Part shown: positions 23,646 through 36,256 of the stretch, piece after piece
How the letters are laid out: each line of letters opens with the position of its first letter
Position numbering within the stretch: position 1 is the stretch's first letter
Assembly: GCA_037039685.1 (NCBI GenBank)
Contig: JAWNGF010000001.1
Location: 8,990,001 to 9,054,000 of the forward strand
DNA from: Ceratobasidium sp. AG-K
Lineage: Eukaryota; Basidiomycota; Agaricomycetes; Cantharellales; Ceratobasidiaceae
Reading direction: 5' to 3'
DNA: 64,000 nucleotides
Notes under the pieces: generated by a model
Told to the model about the DNA's origin: nothing
Database searches by the model: none
The model's input: only the letters and a program-made list of their open reading frames with translations
Position numbers and translations under genes: made by a program

Positions 23646-26600
23646 ATGGCCACGTTGACCAAAATCCAAAATCTCATATCGTCGCGACGAACCTCGCCTG
23701 CTCCTTCCCCCGCGCTACTCGACACGCGTGTCCCAGCACCTTTTCCTTCACTCCGAGATCGACATGAACAAACGGGCGAGCTCCTGTCGACAACGCAACA
23801 CCCCGAAGCACAGAGCACCCCGGCCTTGACTGTCGAATTAGTTGAACCAACTGCGAAAAATGAACCTCGAGATCCAGTGAGTCTATTTGTTATACCCCCT
23901 ATGATTCTAAAACGCGAGCCTGTATTTTAGGAAGTACTTCCCAGTTTGCTCTCGGTTGAGCAGTCTTGCCTCATGGCGCTTAACAACCTGTTCGCTGGAA
24001 TTCTCCCCAACGACAATTGGAGGCCAATCGTGCCATCTCGTCGTCATTCACTCCCATCACTTGCCGCGTCAGCTTCTCAGGCACTCACACTATCCGACTC
24101 TACACCTCTTTCGACTCTGGTATCCAACCTAAGGCTACAGCATGGCGATGGCGTCATGATACAGGTGTCGGACGAGCACGATGCTCTTTTACACGAGCTT
24201 GGACACCACGTGGAGCATTATTCAGAGCTGATGGAGTCAAAAGACGCTCGATTAGCGCGTTTGCTAGTCACGCTTTTGCAGTTCTCAAGCAAGCTCTCTT
24301 CGCTCGCCCCACCATCCACTTCGTTGTCTCCTCCAGGGGGCGTAGCCACTTCCGTTTCTCAAACATTGTCCGATAACGAGGTTTACGACACTCTTAGTCG
24401 ACAGGCATCAAGCATTCAATTGCAGCTGCACGGCTCGCTGCCGAACAACACTCAGAGCTCGTCTGCATCAGCTACGGAACAAGCCATGCTCTGGGCCCAG
24501 GTCGACCACGTTTTGGGGGACATCCAAAATCTCTGTCACCAGCGCACCCTCCCGACCCAATTCCTATCCCCATACCACACCGAAGACTATGACAAGCATC
24601 TTCCCCCAGAGTACGATCACGATGACGTTCGGTCTATTCCCCCAATGTACGAAACTCCAGACCAGGATTTCGTCGATCTAGCCAAGGAAAAGTCGTTTGA
24701 CGAGCAGTCTATACGTCAAGGCGCACCCTCCCACCGCGAATCCATCGTAGCTTCTGAGAAACTCAAGCTCGATCTCGACTCTGTGTTGATGGCGATTGAT
24801 CGGTTATATATCGTCGCTCCTCAGCTAAGCAACCAACGTGTTGAGCTCAAGAGCAGGAAACTGGAGCAAATGGAGTTTGCTCGCGTTGCAGGAGCGATCG
24901 AGAAACTCGTAGACAGTGGGCGACTGGACGATCAGCGTGCTGTATATCGCCCAAGCCCCGCTTTGCGCAAAGGCAAACAACGACTGGAGGATAAGCAGGA
25001 CCTAGATAACCTCATGTCGATGATCGGGCAAGCGGCCTCTCGGACTTTGGATTCTCAAACCTTCCATGTCGACAACATGCAGGCTCGGTTGGCACGTGCG
25101 CAGAAAAAGGATGCTGCGAAGGTGCGCAACTCGCGACCGCTCTGGACAAGTACTGACATTTTGATTAGCGCGACGAGTTTGTGACCCAACTTGTCCAGCA
25201 TGCTTCTCATGGGCGAATGCACTCCCAGGATGCAATTCTCCGACCTTCCCCTAAGGGACGAAAGGGTTCACCAGGCGTAGCCGTTGGGGAACTGGATCAC
25301 TCATCGCAGGAATCGTTGACTGAGAGCGCTATCAACGACCCGAATGCTATGATGACGCTACCCGAGTTTGTCAAGTCTCATCCCGGCCCAACCCACAAGC
25401 CAAATCCCGGTATTGGTTTGGCGCATCCTAATTCCCCTCGATTGCTCAAGAAGTCTAGTAAACTTGGGTTGCGCCATCGCAGTAATTCGGCCCCACCTTT
25501 GGCGTGGTTGACTGGGAAAACGACGGTCCCTCGTTCACCACTTGCCCCACAAGTGCCACCTCCAAGCAGTAAGACCTTCGATTTAATAGTTAGTAAGCTA
25601 ATCATCTGAATAATCCTATTCGTAGCTCGTATGGATGTGACCTATGTGGCAGAATACAGAGAAAGTCTCAACATGATTGCGGTGCAGCTTCGAGTAGATG
25701 GCCTATCACGAACCTCCCGTCTGGAGGCTGAGGTAACATCTGACTTCGATCAGTCCAAGCTGATTCTACAATGCGGCTCAACACACATGCCTCCTCTCTC
25801 TCTTCCCGCCCATGTAGCCCCGGGCAAAGTCGACCTGTTCGCGCCCTCGATGGGAAACCCCGTCGGAGCCGCAGAGTACTTGGACTTGAAACTCGTGACC
25901 TCAAGCACAGGTGGACCAGACCTCGAGTCCGAGCTTCCCCCACTCATGGACGCGGAACAACTCAGGACATGGCAGCCCACTTCCTTTACTTGCGGGTCAT
26001 GCTCCCTTCCTATCGCATCCGGCAACGCGCGATACAACGACCTTCCGTCCGAGTACTGGGCGGAGCTATTGGACGCTTGGATGTGCCATCCTGACCAACA
26101 AGTCTCTGCAGAAATCGCAAAGCGAGCACAAGGAATTTGGCCGGCGCCAGGGCAGATACTTGTTGGAGGTGGCTTTTTGTTATTCGATTCAAGCATGGTC
26201 AACGCCAACGGGCTAGTCGACTGTCCCGAAAAGGTGAGTCACTCGTGACTCTGTATTTGCACACTTGCGTTCGTTTCGGCAAATGCCTATTCTCTGCTAT
26301 GAAATGGACAACAAGAAGGTCGCCGTAGTTATCTTCCACCTACGGGCGAATCCGGCGAGAAGAGTTGGTTATGGTTTGGGTTCCGAAGCTCTCGCTAGTT
26401 TTGGGCTTGGACTTGCGCCGACTCTCTTGCTGGTGTGCCGGGGGCTTGCCCTTTGCGACTGATACAATTTGTCCAAAATCAATTTCCTCGTTAAACACCC
26501 GCCAATGCGAAGTCATCAGCTTGGTGGGCTACCAATGGGGATACATTCGTCAACAAGACCATCTCTTGCCTAGGTTATTTGCGTTGGGGTAATAGCTAAC

Positions 26601-27363
26601 ACATTTCAATTTGGCAGGATCACCGAGAATGGCGCCCAGTGCAATGCTTGTGTGGGGCCTCGATTGGACATCGGCAGAATCGTGAGGAGGGCATGGTTTA
26701 CCGATTTAAAAAGTACACTGTGCGGCCGATCGCGGCCAATCACATGTGAGCGTGCTTGATACTCAATCAAGTGCCATCCGCTCACCTCACCTTGCTTCAG
26801 ATTTCCGCGCGTGCCATTTACAGCATATGTGGCTGCGGACATGACCGATCTAGCTCAGGCGCATGCCTCGTATAGATTTGTTATACAGGACGAGGAAATC
26901 GAGGCTCCTCGCATTTTGGTAAGTCTTTCGCGATCTATGCAAGGCAATTCTAACACGACGCCTGATTTCCCAATCGCTTCGTCAACGGTTAGATCTGGCT
27001 ATTCAAACCCGCTATTCAACTCTCTTATGTAGGCGCTGCTGGGTCCCTGATCCCTGCTAGCGGTACGATCACAGTAGCGAAAGTTACGTTTGTCATATTT
27101 GGGCCTAATGGATCTACCAAGTGCGTAGTTTTATTCTACTATCTTCGCCATAGCCGCTGACAAAACTCCTCCCTTGTGCTTTCTCAATCGGCGAGTACAG
27201 CTCTCTCGAACGTTATCCCGCATTTAGAAATGCCGAGGTTTTATCATATCCAATGGATCTTTGTCGACGTCTCGCCGCTTCTCTCAAAGAAAGCAACGCG
27301 GTGTACCCCGAAACCAGGCGGACGCTGGACGGGATGAGCATTGGGTGGTTGCAGCGTACATAG
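23646..27363 (+). CDS. UBE3D-like (HECT_2 domain) protein with long N-terminal extension
   Basis: Probable E2-binding HECT-like ubiquitin ligase. The C-terminal third matches the HECT_2/UBE2CBP (UBE3D) family. It shows DVTYVAEYRESLNMIAVQL, then TCGSCSLPIASG with its paired Cys, then NDLPSEYWAELLDAWMCH and ILVGGGFLLF. Further exons at about 26617-27280 carry QCNACGASIG-like and FPRVPFTAYVAADM segments. The last exon ends WLQRT-stop. The N-terminal 500 or so residues are not part of standard UBE3D (about 390 residues). They comprise a Ser/Pro-rich start, a helical region (HDALLHELGHHVEHYSELME, LARLLVTLLQFSSKLSS), further helices (SVLMAIDRLYIVAPQL) and a basic Ser/Pro linker (SPRLLKKSSKLGLRHRSNSA). 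Introns at 23877-23932 and about 25123-25168 join these parts in frame, so one fused gene is likelier than two adjacent ones. It is convergent with the golgin gene. Confidence 0.8.
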
Positions 27364-28024
27364 GCTATTTGGACGGTTATGTTGCCCTCTCCGCCAACCT
27401 AGCGCCCGCCTAGGCGTACGATTCCTAGGCTTTTGCCCGGTGGCGTTTCTTTATTTTCTCGCTCACCTAACTGTCTATCTTTTTTTTGCTGCTTGACAAG
27501 CTTGGATTTGTTGTTCTCCGGTGCACCGATCCAATCCAGCGTTTGGCATAATGTGTGCTCATTGCATGATTACTGTATGTTCCATTGGTATTGCAGCTTC
27601 CGTTGTTATATATTTCCGGTTTTTATTCGTCAAACATCGCCAAATAAGCAACCGGCATAACCCTTGGGAGTGGTGGAACAAACCACTAAATAATCAATTT
27701 AATTTTACAGCAACTAGAAGGTCCATAGGCAAGTAGAAACAAGGTTGGGGTATCGCCCAAAATGCAAAATAACTGGACTGAAAATGAAGAAATCCCTCTG
27801 GCAGGCGCTGGCTGACCGCGACTACACTTCATCTTCCGTCCTGGACAGTGGTGAGGTCGCATCGCTCCGCTTTGGAACACCTAGCCCCGGTATACCGAGG
27901 GAGGAACGCGACAGAGAGGAAGTCGAGAGTCGTGGCGGTGTCACCGATGGGGTCCCGGTGGTTGGTGACGCTACTACCCATGATCTAAGAGTTAAACTAC
28001 GCTTTCGGCGGCGGGAAAAAGAAA
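27364..28024. other. Convergent 3' region with T-rich tract
   Basis: 661 bp between two stop codons. It includes pyrimidine-rich tracts (27471-27496) of the kind found around polyadenylation sites. No gene was recognised. Confidence 0.5.
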
Positions 28025-29729
28025 CTATGGCCGACCTGAAGAACCTGATTTGGAAGTACTGCTCGGGTTGGGTTTTGATAGACTTGGAAGACCAGATAGG
28101 CTCGCCGCTCGGGGAGAATTTAGGATAGGAAATCCGCTACTTCCAACAGGCCCCCCGATGGGAGTAGGTGGTGCACTGCCTTGATTGGCCTCTTTGAGGA
28201 GGAACTCGACCCACATTTTGGAAAAGGACTGAAGCGCAATAATTATAAAAACAGTAGAGTCGAGACGTATAGAAAAACTTGCCTCTGTTTCATCGTTCCC
28301 ATCTAGTTCGAGGTTCTTCCCCCCGGCAAAACTGGGTTTCCTTCCCACAACCCCTGTGCCAATCGGCGTTGTGGCCCCCGTTGAGCCACCGCGTTGTAGC
28401 CCAGCCTTTTCCCGCTCGACTTCACCCCATTGTAATATGTTGGCCAAGACACCCAGCATCTCAAACCGAGTTCCGTCTGTTCTGGGCGCGTTAAGGAATG
28501 AGAGGAGGATATTCGAGACCAGTTCCCTGTCCACGCTTGAGTTGGAAGACGCGGACGACGAGCGGAGCTTCCTCAGAGCAATGGTGAGGTGTTCGTTCAA
28601 TATCACGGCTAGACGAATAGTTCGCTCGAGACATGAACACCTATTCGCCGGATTACAGGTAAATAAACACCAACATACCTTCATGTCTTAATTTCCCAAT
28701 AAGCAGATTCTTTTCCTTGACTTCTTTCTCAAGTGCACTGACGCGCTCCGAGTTATGAGTAGACTCCGCGAGCTCGGCCTGAGATCATACAAATTGATCA
28801 TGACATAGCTATCGGGACTGGGGCAATGCTTACCTCGGCCTGGAGTGCTCGGGACTTGAATTCAGCCAGCTGTTTGATAGTATGTTGAAGTGTCGATTCA
28901 GATTCGGCGAGGGCTTGCCGGATTTCCATGTCTTTGGCTAGTAACCCAGGACAATAGCATCATTCATTGGGAGCTCAGAGCCAGACGACTTACCGAGCTG
29001 GAAATCCTCCAATACCGACTGCAAATTGGCACTTTTCTCCTTTTCGCGGTGGATTTCTTCGGTCTCTTTCAATCTCTGGGCCGCAGCCTGTTCGACTTCT
29101 CTTCGCAATACGACCAGTTGTCCTTTGAGCTCCTCGGCCATGACCCTCTCTTGATCGGCCTCCCGCTCCAGCTCTTCCCGCTCCAGACGCTCTTCCTCCA
29201 GCTCCCTCCTAGTAGAATCTAGATCTCCCCGGGTATGGTCCAGTTCGATTCGTAGTTGTTCTAGCTCAGCGTCTGCGGATGAGGTGGTGTCGAGAGCGCG
29301 TTGCCTAAATGCGGAGAGCTCCCGTGAGAGGTTAGATGCGTCTTCAAGAGAGTTGTTGAGCTCTTCCTTGAGAGTTTCAATGGTACTGGATAGATCTTCG
29401 TTCGTAGTTGTCAGTTGTGTAATGTGTTGTTCGCGTCTGTCAAGCTCCTCCTACATGACCCAATCAGAATGACAATTCTCTACCGCGATCGCGAGCGAGT
29501 TTACCGCGTCTTGTTTAAGTTTATTGGCCAACGTAGTTCTCATCGTAGTAAGCTTTGCCAAAAGGGTTCGGTATTGCTCCGCCCAGTTGTCGCTTTCGGC
29601 TCTTGTCTTTTCCAGCTCTTGCTCAAGCTGAGCAATTCGCTCTTCGCCGGTCTTAGGTTCATCATGTTCATCTTTATGAACGTCTGTACCGTTTGTGGTT
29701 GTGCTCGGTGGCGAACCTGGAGGATCCAT
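28025..29729 (-). CDS. Rud3-like golgin (coiled coil plus GRAB domain)
   Basis: Golgi tether of the Rud3/GMAP-210 type. It begins MDPPGSPPSTTTNGTDVHKD at 29729. Several hundred residues of Glu/Leu/Arg-rich heptad coiled coil follow (RIAQLEQELEKTRAE, EELDRREQHITQL, LEEERLEREELEREADQE, VVLRREVEQAAAQRLKE). Four or so short introns interrupt it. The C-terminal exon carries ALRKLRSSS, VDRELVSNILLSFL, RFEMLGVLANILQWGEVERE and KAGLQR, which matches the GRAB (GRIP-related Arf-binding) domain of fungal Rud3 better than a classic GRIP domain. In yeast this domain binds Arf1 for cis-Golgi targeting. A Ser/Pro-rich tail ends at 28025. Confidence 0.85.
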
Positions 29730-31039
29730 TGTCGAGGTTAAATGAGCGAGTCGGGTTGATGCTGTGTCGTGTCGATCAGGATTATGCAAGCAATGGGGGC
29801 GGACCTTAGCGCCCGCGCTAAGCCACCTCACGGTGGGGCCGTGTCAGCCGCCGGCGTGAATGAATCTAGGGCACCCATAACATAAATGCATGAGAGCACA
29901 GAACGCATACGCGCCCCCGGGATTATTATATAGTACACCCGGGTTACTAACTACTATCTGACAACACTATTGAAAGAACTACCAAAATGGATTTAAGCTA
30001 GGAGGCAAGACAGGTACGATAAGATGATTGCTAACATATCTCCGTAAGTTCGATTGTAAGGTATCACAATGATCTATTTAGGAAAGACCACAGGCAGAAA
30101 CTGCACGGAGCGTGAGTCTATTACCGTGCCTGGCTGTCCTTCCTAGACGCGACTTTTTCTCCTTTACCGGTATTCGAGCTTGATATCCTTGGCACCACTT
30201 GTCTGGCTCGAAGAAACAATTGACTCTGCAACTGTGTCTTGTTAAGGTATTAATTTGTCTTAGTATCGGTGACTGCGGCCAAATTGCCTTGTGGCAGGGT
30301 ACAAGCTCTGAAGCCGCGCACCACCTGCACCTTCACGGGGATACGACGCGATGGCCGGAAGCTGGGGTGTGCGTGTGCCACGTGGCTTGGTGCCTTTGGC
30401 GGGGCTTCCTTGATTGCATAAAACGCTTCCGAGCGCTTATTGCGCATGGCTTCAGCCTGGAACAGTAGCGGAACGGTAATTGCGCAAGAGAAGCTACTTC
30501 AACGACTCATCCGTACGATTATTCTAACTCTGAGAGCAATCTGTTTAGGCCGCCACTGGGAAAAAACACTTGATTTGTGTGTACGACGTATACAGTGCAA
30601 ACCAGGGGTTCAAACTACGATCGTTCATGTTTTCGCAGTGCTACAATGTCCCGATGGCTGTATGGCAGGTGAACTGTCCAAGTGAGTTCTTATACATCAA
30701 ATTAACAAGGCAGCATGCATTCATCCGAGTGTAGAAAGATGGCCTTCAAGTTTCCTGGCATGTATCGGGGTTTACCCTTGCACCACGGTCAATTGTCGTT
30801 CGATCAGAAAGGGAAGGATCGGTATTTACGATTAGCGCCCGGTTAGGCTTGGCTCCAGGTCTTCGGTCTCGCAACGTTCCGGACCACGACTGGAGCTGCA
30901 GTCGAATGGCGGTCGTCCCCCACGCCCTCTTCACGAAACGCACGCACACAACTCACGAAACAACTCTTTAAATCACGTCTAATTGTACACATAACTTTGT
31001 CACAAGTCGAGATACTGTCGTCTCCCCCGAGCGAATATC
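29730..31039. promoter_or_regulatory. Divergent intergenic region, golgin / WD40 gene
   Basis: 1.3 kb between divergent starts. There is a TATATAGTA element at about 29929. No coding chain or RNA gene was recognised. Confidence 0.4.
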
Positions 31040-34000
31040 ATGGATAGCGGCAGGCTACATCGTGGGTTAGATACGCTTCATCCCTGTGCGACAAGGCTAA
31101 CACCAGTAATGCAGCGTCGACCCATCTCTCTATAGATGCGGCGCTAGCGACTCCGCCAACTATTCCTGGATCACCCCCACTAGACAACAGTAGCTCATTC
31201 CCGGGTGGAGAACCTCCATATGTTACTGGCGCACGTACTCAACCAGAGCGCGGGTGTAAGCTATTTGGTTTGATTGAGGGATTTGGCTGACGCGGCACTT
31301 CATCTTATTCATCCCCTAGTCTCGAGTAAACGGAAATTCACGCTTTTGGCCTTGCTCGATGAGCTTGCAGAGCTACGTGACGAAGAGCTAGAAAAGGAGA
31401 GGGAAATTATCTCTGGACGTGAGTGCGGTTCCTTTGCCATGCTTACCTCCCTTGCGACCACCGCCGGTCACGCAATCCCGCGTCTCATAATACTAAATAT
31501 TCTTCGCGTGCGCAGTCACCAACGATGAGCGGACTTCGAGTGAAAACGAAGGCATCGAGAAATTCAGAGCATTTGACGAGCAAATGAAGGCGCTGGACCT
31601 CAAGCTACAGTCATTTGCCAACGCCGTCCGACAGCTGGGCTCGAGTGTCGGACTGTTGAATGCCGCCTATTATCTTAGGGCTCGTCTGAACCAGGTTCAA
31701 TACTACTTTCGAGAGAACGTATGCCCTCCAGTGCTCGGGATAGATTATTGGTTCTAATCAGCTGTCTGTCATAGGCTGCTGAATTGTTCGACGGTATTCC
31801 CCATGAACCCAACGTTGGCACGAAGCCATACAGTGCACGCAAGCGAGGCAAAGTACGCGGTAAACCGACTGTAGCACCCAAGCCTACCACACTGTGGTCT
31901 ACTGAAATCGAAGAGTTGCCCGACGAGCTCGACAAACTAGCCCAGGACTTACATGTGTTTCTCAACCGATTGTAAGTGGTTGACATTCGGTACCAAATGT
32001 GTTGAAGAGAACTCACACCTGTCGTGCAGAAATGATGTCCCGGAGTTTACGGATGAGGCCGTGAATGCTTCGATTATGGCATTCGAAGGCGACTTGAAGG
32101 CAAGTTCTGAGACACATGTTTGTTGATCGTTTGATGACGTTCCATGTGAAGTACCGTGCGTCTTGTTTAAGAGAGTTCAAGGACCAGTTGAAGTACAGTG
32201 CGGTCGCTCGATACATCAACGACCTTACGGAGGACCTTGGGGCCCATATGGATAGTGTAAAAGCAGCGTTGAATATCTTCATTGAAGTAAGTGAGTTGAA
32301 ACAGCCGCAACATAGCTTTCTAACGCTCAGTTCAGGTTGGTGTACCTACGATTCGTTTTTCTCAAAAACACACTGCGACCGGCCTTCAAAACTTGTCGAC
32401 TGTCGTATGTTTCCAGCCATCCGCACCTCACGTTCAAATGCTAATCTAAGCTCAATTGCTCGGTTAGGCAACCTTTTTCAGTGGTGTAACTGCTACGACT
32501 CTTCAGGTGAGCATTTTTCGTTTGTTATGTTCCTGTGACAAGGTATTCACCCGGTTTCCTTCCATAGTTTAGGTATTTTCACCGGGTTCTCTGGCTTGGC
32601 CATGCGCTCAACGGTGCTTACTTCTAGTTTCGACGATCATACAAGCCCTGTGTCGGACTTAGTCAACGCCCTATGGATAAGCGTTCGTTCATCAGTGCAA
32701 TACTACGGATAAGGGCACTGACTTGTTCATGCGATGCAGAGCTTGGTCTTCTCAATCGCAAGTGCCATCAACTCACAAGTAAGACATTAAAAATTGCCGT
32801 TGGCCATTTGACTGACATCACTACACTACAGCTGGCCTATCATTGTAAGCGTATTCTTAGTGGGTTGTAATTAGCGCTCTTGACGTCATCACAAAGGGCG
32901 TGCGGCAATGTATCGCTCCCCGAGGAGTTATGTCCCATGGTGGGTTGCTATCTGGATCACGCGCACACCGTTGTTTTTCCTCGTGGTGAGTCGCACTGCT
33001 TTATCCTCTTATTGGCAGTCTAGTCTAAGGTTCTCCTATGCTAGGGGTCTGTGATTGCCTTTTCGGCCGGGCTTTGTGGTACGTGAACGATCCAGGTACT
33101 TGGATGGTATGGGCTGACATTTCTCTGCACGCGATCAGCATTTACGTACAGTAGCAAGCAATCTCGAGCTGTGAGCGCGATTGTCACTACTTTCACCAGT
33201 GTCACTTCTTCTGCCTTGTGTGAGTTGCCCATTGTGCTTGCTGCGGATTCCGTATTGAATAACCATTCTGGTAGTGTGCGTTGGCCTCTGGTTCGCCTCG
33301 GAACGATGGGCTTTCGCACGAACCAAGGGCAGCCGCTGGCTCCTAGACATACTTGAGGATCATTCGACTACCGTCGGAAAGGCAACCGGGTTTACTCCTG
33401 CCAAGAAAGCTGCCAAGCGAGGTGCCCAGCGCACCCAAGATGCGTTCCGAACTGTGAAGCGCTCCATGACAGATACTTCTCAACGCGTGGTCGGTGTTGC
33501 CGGCCGAATGGGAGATAACATCAAAAACGTCCCTCGGGACCTCATGTCCCGTACGACGTTGTCTCTGGCATTTGGAACCGACAACGGGCACGGAGATGGG
33601 GAGTCGCAAGAAGACACAACAGTCCGGACCGATTCGCCTACGGCAATGATGTTTGGAAATGACAATGGGAGCGGAAGTCTTGGGGTTAATGGCACCAACG
33701 CTGAGAAGCGCAAGCTTTCGGATATGGGTAGGAGCAATCAGGGGCCAATACCAGAGGAGAAGACCCTGGAGGTGAATACGGCGATACCACTGCTATTTGC
33801 AAGCCCTCCGAGTGCGGCTGAGAGCTCGAACAAGGGGTCTCCAAACGATAATAGCGCAGGTTCGACATCGACTTCTGATCCTGCCAGTCCAAAGAATGCG
33901 AGGTTCAAAGCGGTTACAAAACGGGTGAGTGGCGTTTCAGTGCGTTGCTTGGTACACATTCTCATATACCTGGTACAGGTCATGAACACCTTCAAGCTCA

Positions 34001-35852
34001 CTGTAGCGCCGCATTCCCCTCAGCCATTACGTTCCATGTCATCCCCATCCGTCTTATCAGAACGCCACCGTCGAGACTCAAGCGAGCACCAACTGGTCCC
34101 ATCCCGGATTCAGACTTACGTCCCTATGCTCCGTACTCTCCGTCATAGTCAGATACTGGGTGAACACGTTGCACTGGTTAAACATCTGCAGTTCTCGCCC
34201 GACGGACAGTTCCTCGCAACATGTAGTTGGGATAAGACGGCTTTGATTTGGCGCGTTGGCTCTGGTCCATCGGACGAGTTCCAAGTAACACACAAGCTTG
34301 TACATACAGCCCGCATTGGTGGATTCGTCGGTCAAGTTGCATGGAGCCCATCTGGCGATTTACTATTGACTAAGCAACTTCGGTCGATCAAGATGTGGAA
34401 TCCCAAGGTAAGCATATCCTATCGCACAAGTGGAATTTGCTCTAATTCTTCCACCGGGGTTAGAATGGAGTGTGTCAGAAGACGATTGACAGGAAACGCA
34501 ACGTCCAATCAGTTTCGTGGATGCCTCAAGGTTCTGGGTTTGTCTCTGTGGAATGGCGAGTGAACGGCACTCTGGCGGAGAAGCGGGCCCATCACATGGA
34601 TAACATTGTCGGCTCAGATTTGGTTATAATTGTGCGCCATTTCTGCCAAACGTGATGAAATACTTACCAATGCTCGCTCTGTCAGGGCACGGATGGCACG
34701 GAAAAACAAGATCATTACTTGGACCGACTACAGGTGTGGGACGCGGCTGTCGTAGCAGGCGATGATAGGATCGTTGCTGTTGCGACATTGACCAAGTCGG
34801 AGAAAGGCCTGAAGCCCATCAAATCAAGAGAAGAAAAGCGGATACTGAGTAAGTGACACTCTTATTGGCGAGAGTTTCGAGATTGTTGACTGGACGAATA
34901 GTCTACAATCTTGTGACCAAGGAGATTGAGAAGTGGGTCGATTTCTTATATTGCAGAAGAGCTTAGCTTACGATCGGTTAGCCAAGTCCCGCTCTTGCAG
35001 GAAGTCCGGGATATTACGCTCGTAAGGGGTTTCTTTTGGTAGTGTCAGACAGCAGCTAACTCGAGGACAAGACTGAGACAGGAAACTACGCTCTTGTATC
35101 TTACGAAAACAAAACACCTCCGCAAGCATGGCGCATCGATAAGATCGCTCGGGAGCAAAAGTGTCGCCTCGTCCTTGTACATAGTAAGCTATATGGGTAC
35201 CTTCAGTTGGTTCAGATACTTACCGAGTTTCTAGCTTACTTCACCAAGGTATGGCCACAATAAACACGCTTGGCTCTAACTAAGTTTTCGGACATCATAG
35301 CATCCAGTTGACTTTGCAGGACCTAGTTACTTCGGCGGTGTGAACGATACGTTTGTGCTTGCTGCGTCGAAAGGTTCGTAGATAACATGGTCAAGGAGCC
35401 TAACTTACGCGCCTCTTTGTAGGTGGTGAGATATACATCTGGGAAAGGGCATCAGGCATATTGCTTCATTCGCTCAAGGCACCGGACCAGGAGGTAAACG
35501 AATCTTTGCTCCGAGCTGTCCGAATGAAAACTCACGACCTCTCCCAGCTTACTAACATTGCTTGGAATCATAAATCGCCGAGTGGATTCATGTTTGCGTC
35601 CGCAGCGCATGATGGAATGGTTAGAATATGTGCGTGAATTTCGCGAGATGTTGTTCAACGCTGGCATGTTGGCTGAATAACAATTTAGGGACAACAACTG
35701 CCGCGCCACTGCCTTCCCGTAGCCTTGCCCCATCTCCTGAACCAGTTGAAGCAGAAAGTCCCAAGCAGGAATCCTTCATCCGTCCGGGGAGCCCCTCGAT
35801 TGCGAGTCCGGTGTTAATGAGCGCCGGATCGGCATACATGACAGATCGATGA
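31040..35852 (+). CDS. Helical-transmembrane-WD40 protein, tandem copy A
   Basis: Exact function unknown. The exon chain from the ATG at 31040 reads MDSGRLH, then a Pro/Ser segment (LATPPTIPGSPPLDNSSSFP), then KRKFTLLALLDELAELRDEE. A helical stretch follows (LQSFANAVRQLGSSVGLLNA, LPDELDKLAQDLHVFLNRL, SAVARYINDLTEDLGAHMDS). Then come about three membrane-type segments in separate short exons (VNALWI-SSLVFSIASAINSQ; WVAIWITRTPLFFLVGSVIAF; IVTTFTSVTSSAL-SVGLWF). A basic/Ser-rich linker leads into WD40 blades (LVKHLQFSPDGQFLATCSWD, GFVGQVAWSPSGDLLL, NVQSVSWMPQGSGFVSVEW, IYIWERASG, NIAWNHKSPSGFMFASAAHD) and a Ser/Pro tail. There are more than 15 introns and borders are approximate. WD40 beta-propellers rarely follow several membrane spans. 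It is paralogous to the next gene. Confidence 0.78.
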
Positions 35853-36256
35853 TATGAACGGCGCATATGAGATTTTGGAATCATAGGACAATATTGCTAT
35901 TACTTTGGATTGCGACCTGGTTTAGTGATTAGTGTATATTACTTGTTTTTACATTTTTGTGGGCATTAGTTTTTCGTATGTGTGAGGGGAAAAGGGTTTG
36001 ATGTGGGCGCTACAGGAGCTTCTGTGATAAAACCCAATGACGCCAAGACAAACAACAAAGCCACGCCTTGCCCGAGATTTGGCAGCTGTCTCTCCTCGTT
36101 GCTGCAACACCACCTCGTGTTGGGGGCTTGTTCGACTGCTGGTACATCACGACGTCACGAACTCGTATATAACGGCTGTACGACGGACTAAAACCCACTT
36201 TTTACGACCCCTTAACGGCAGTGCCGTGATACGTTGCCATATCGAGCGGACGATCG
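35853..36256 (+). promoter_or_regulatory. Spacer between the tandem WD40 paralogues
   Basis: About 400 bp that must hold the 3' end of copy A and the promoter of copy B. It is AT-rich at 35880-35970. Nothing else was recognised. Confidence 0.4.
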
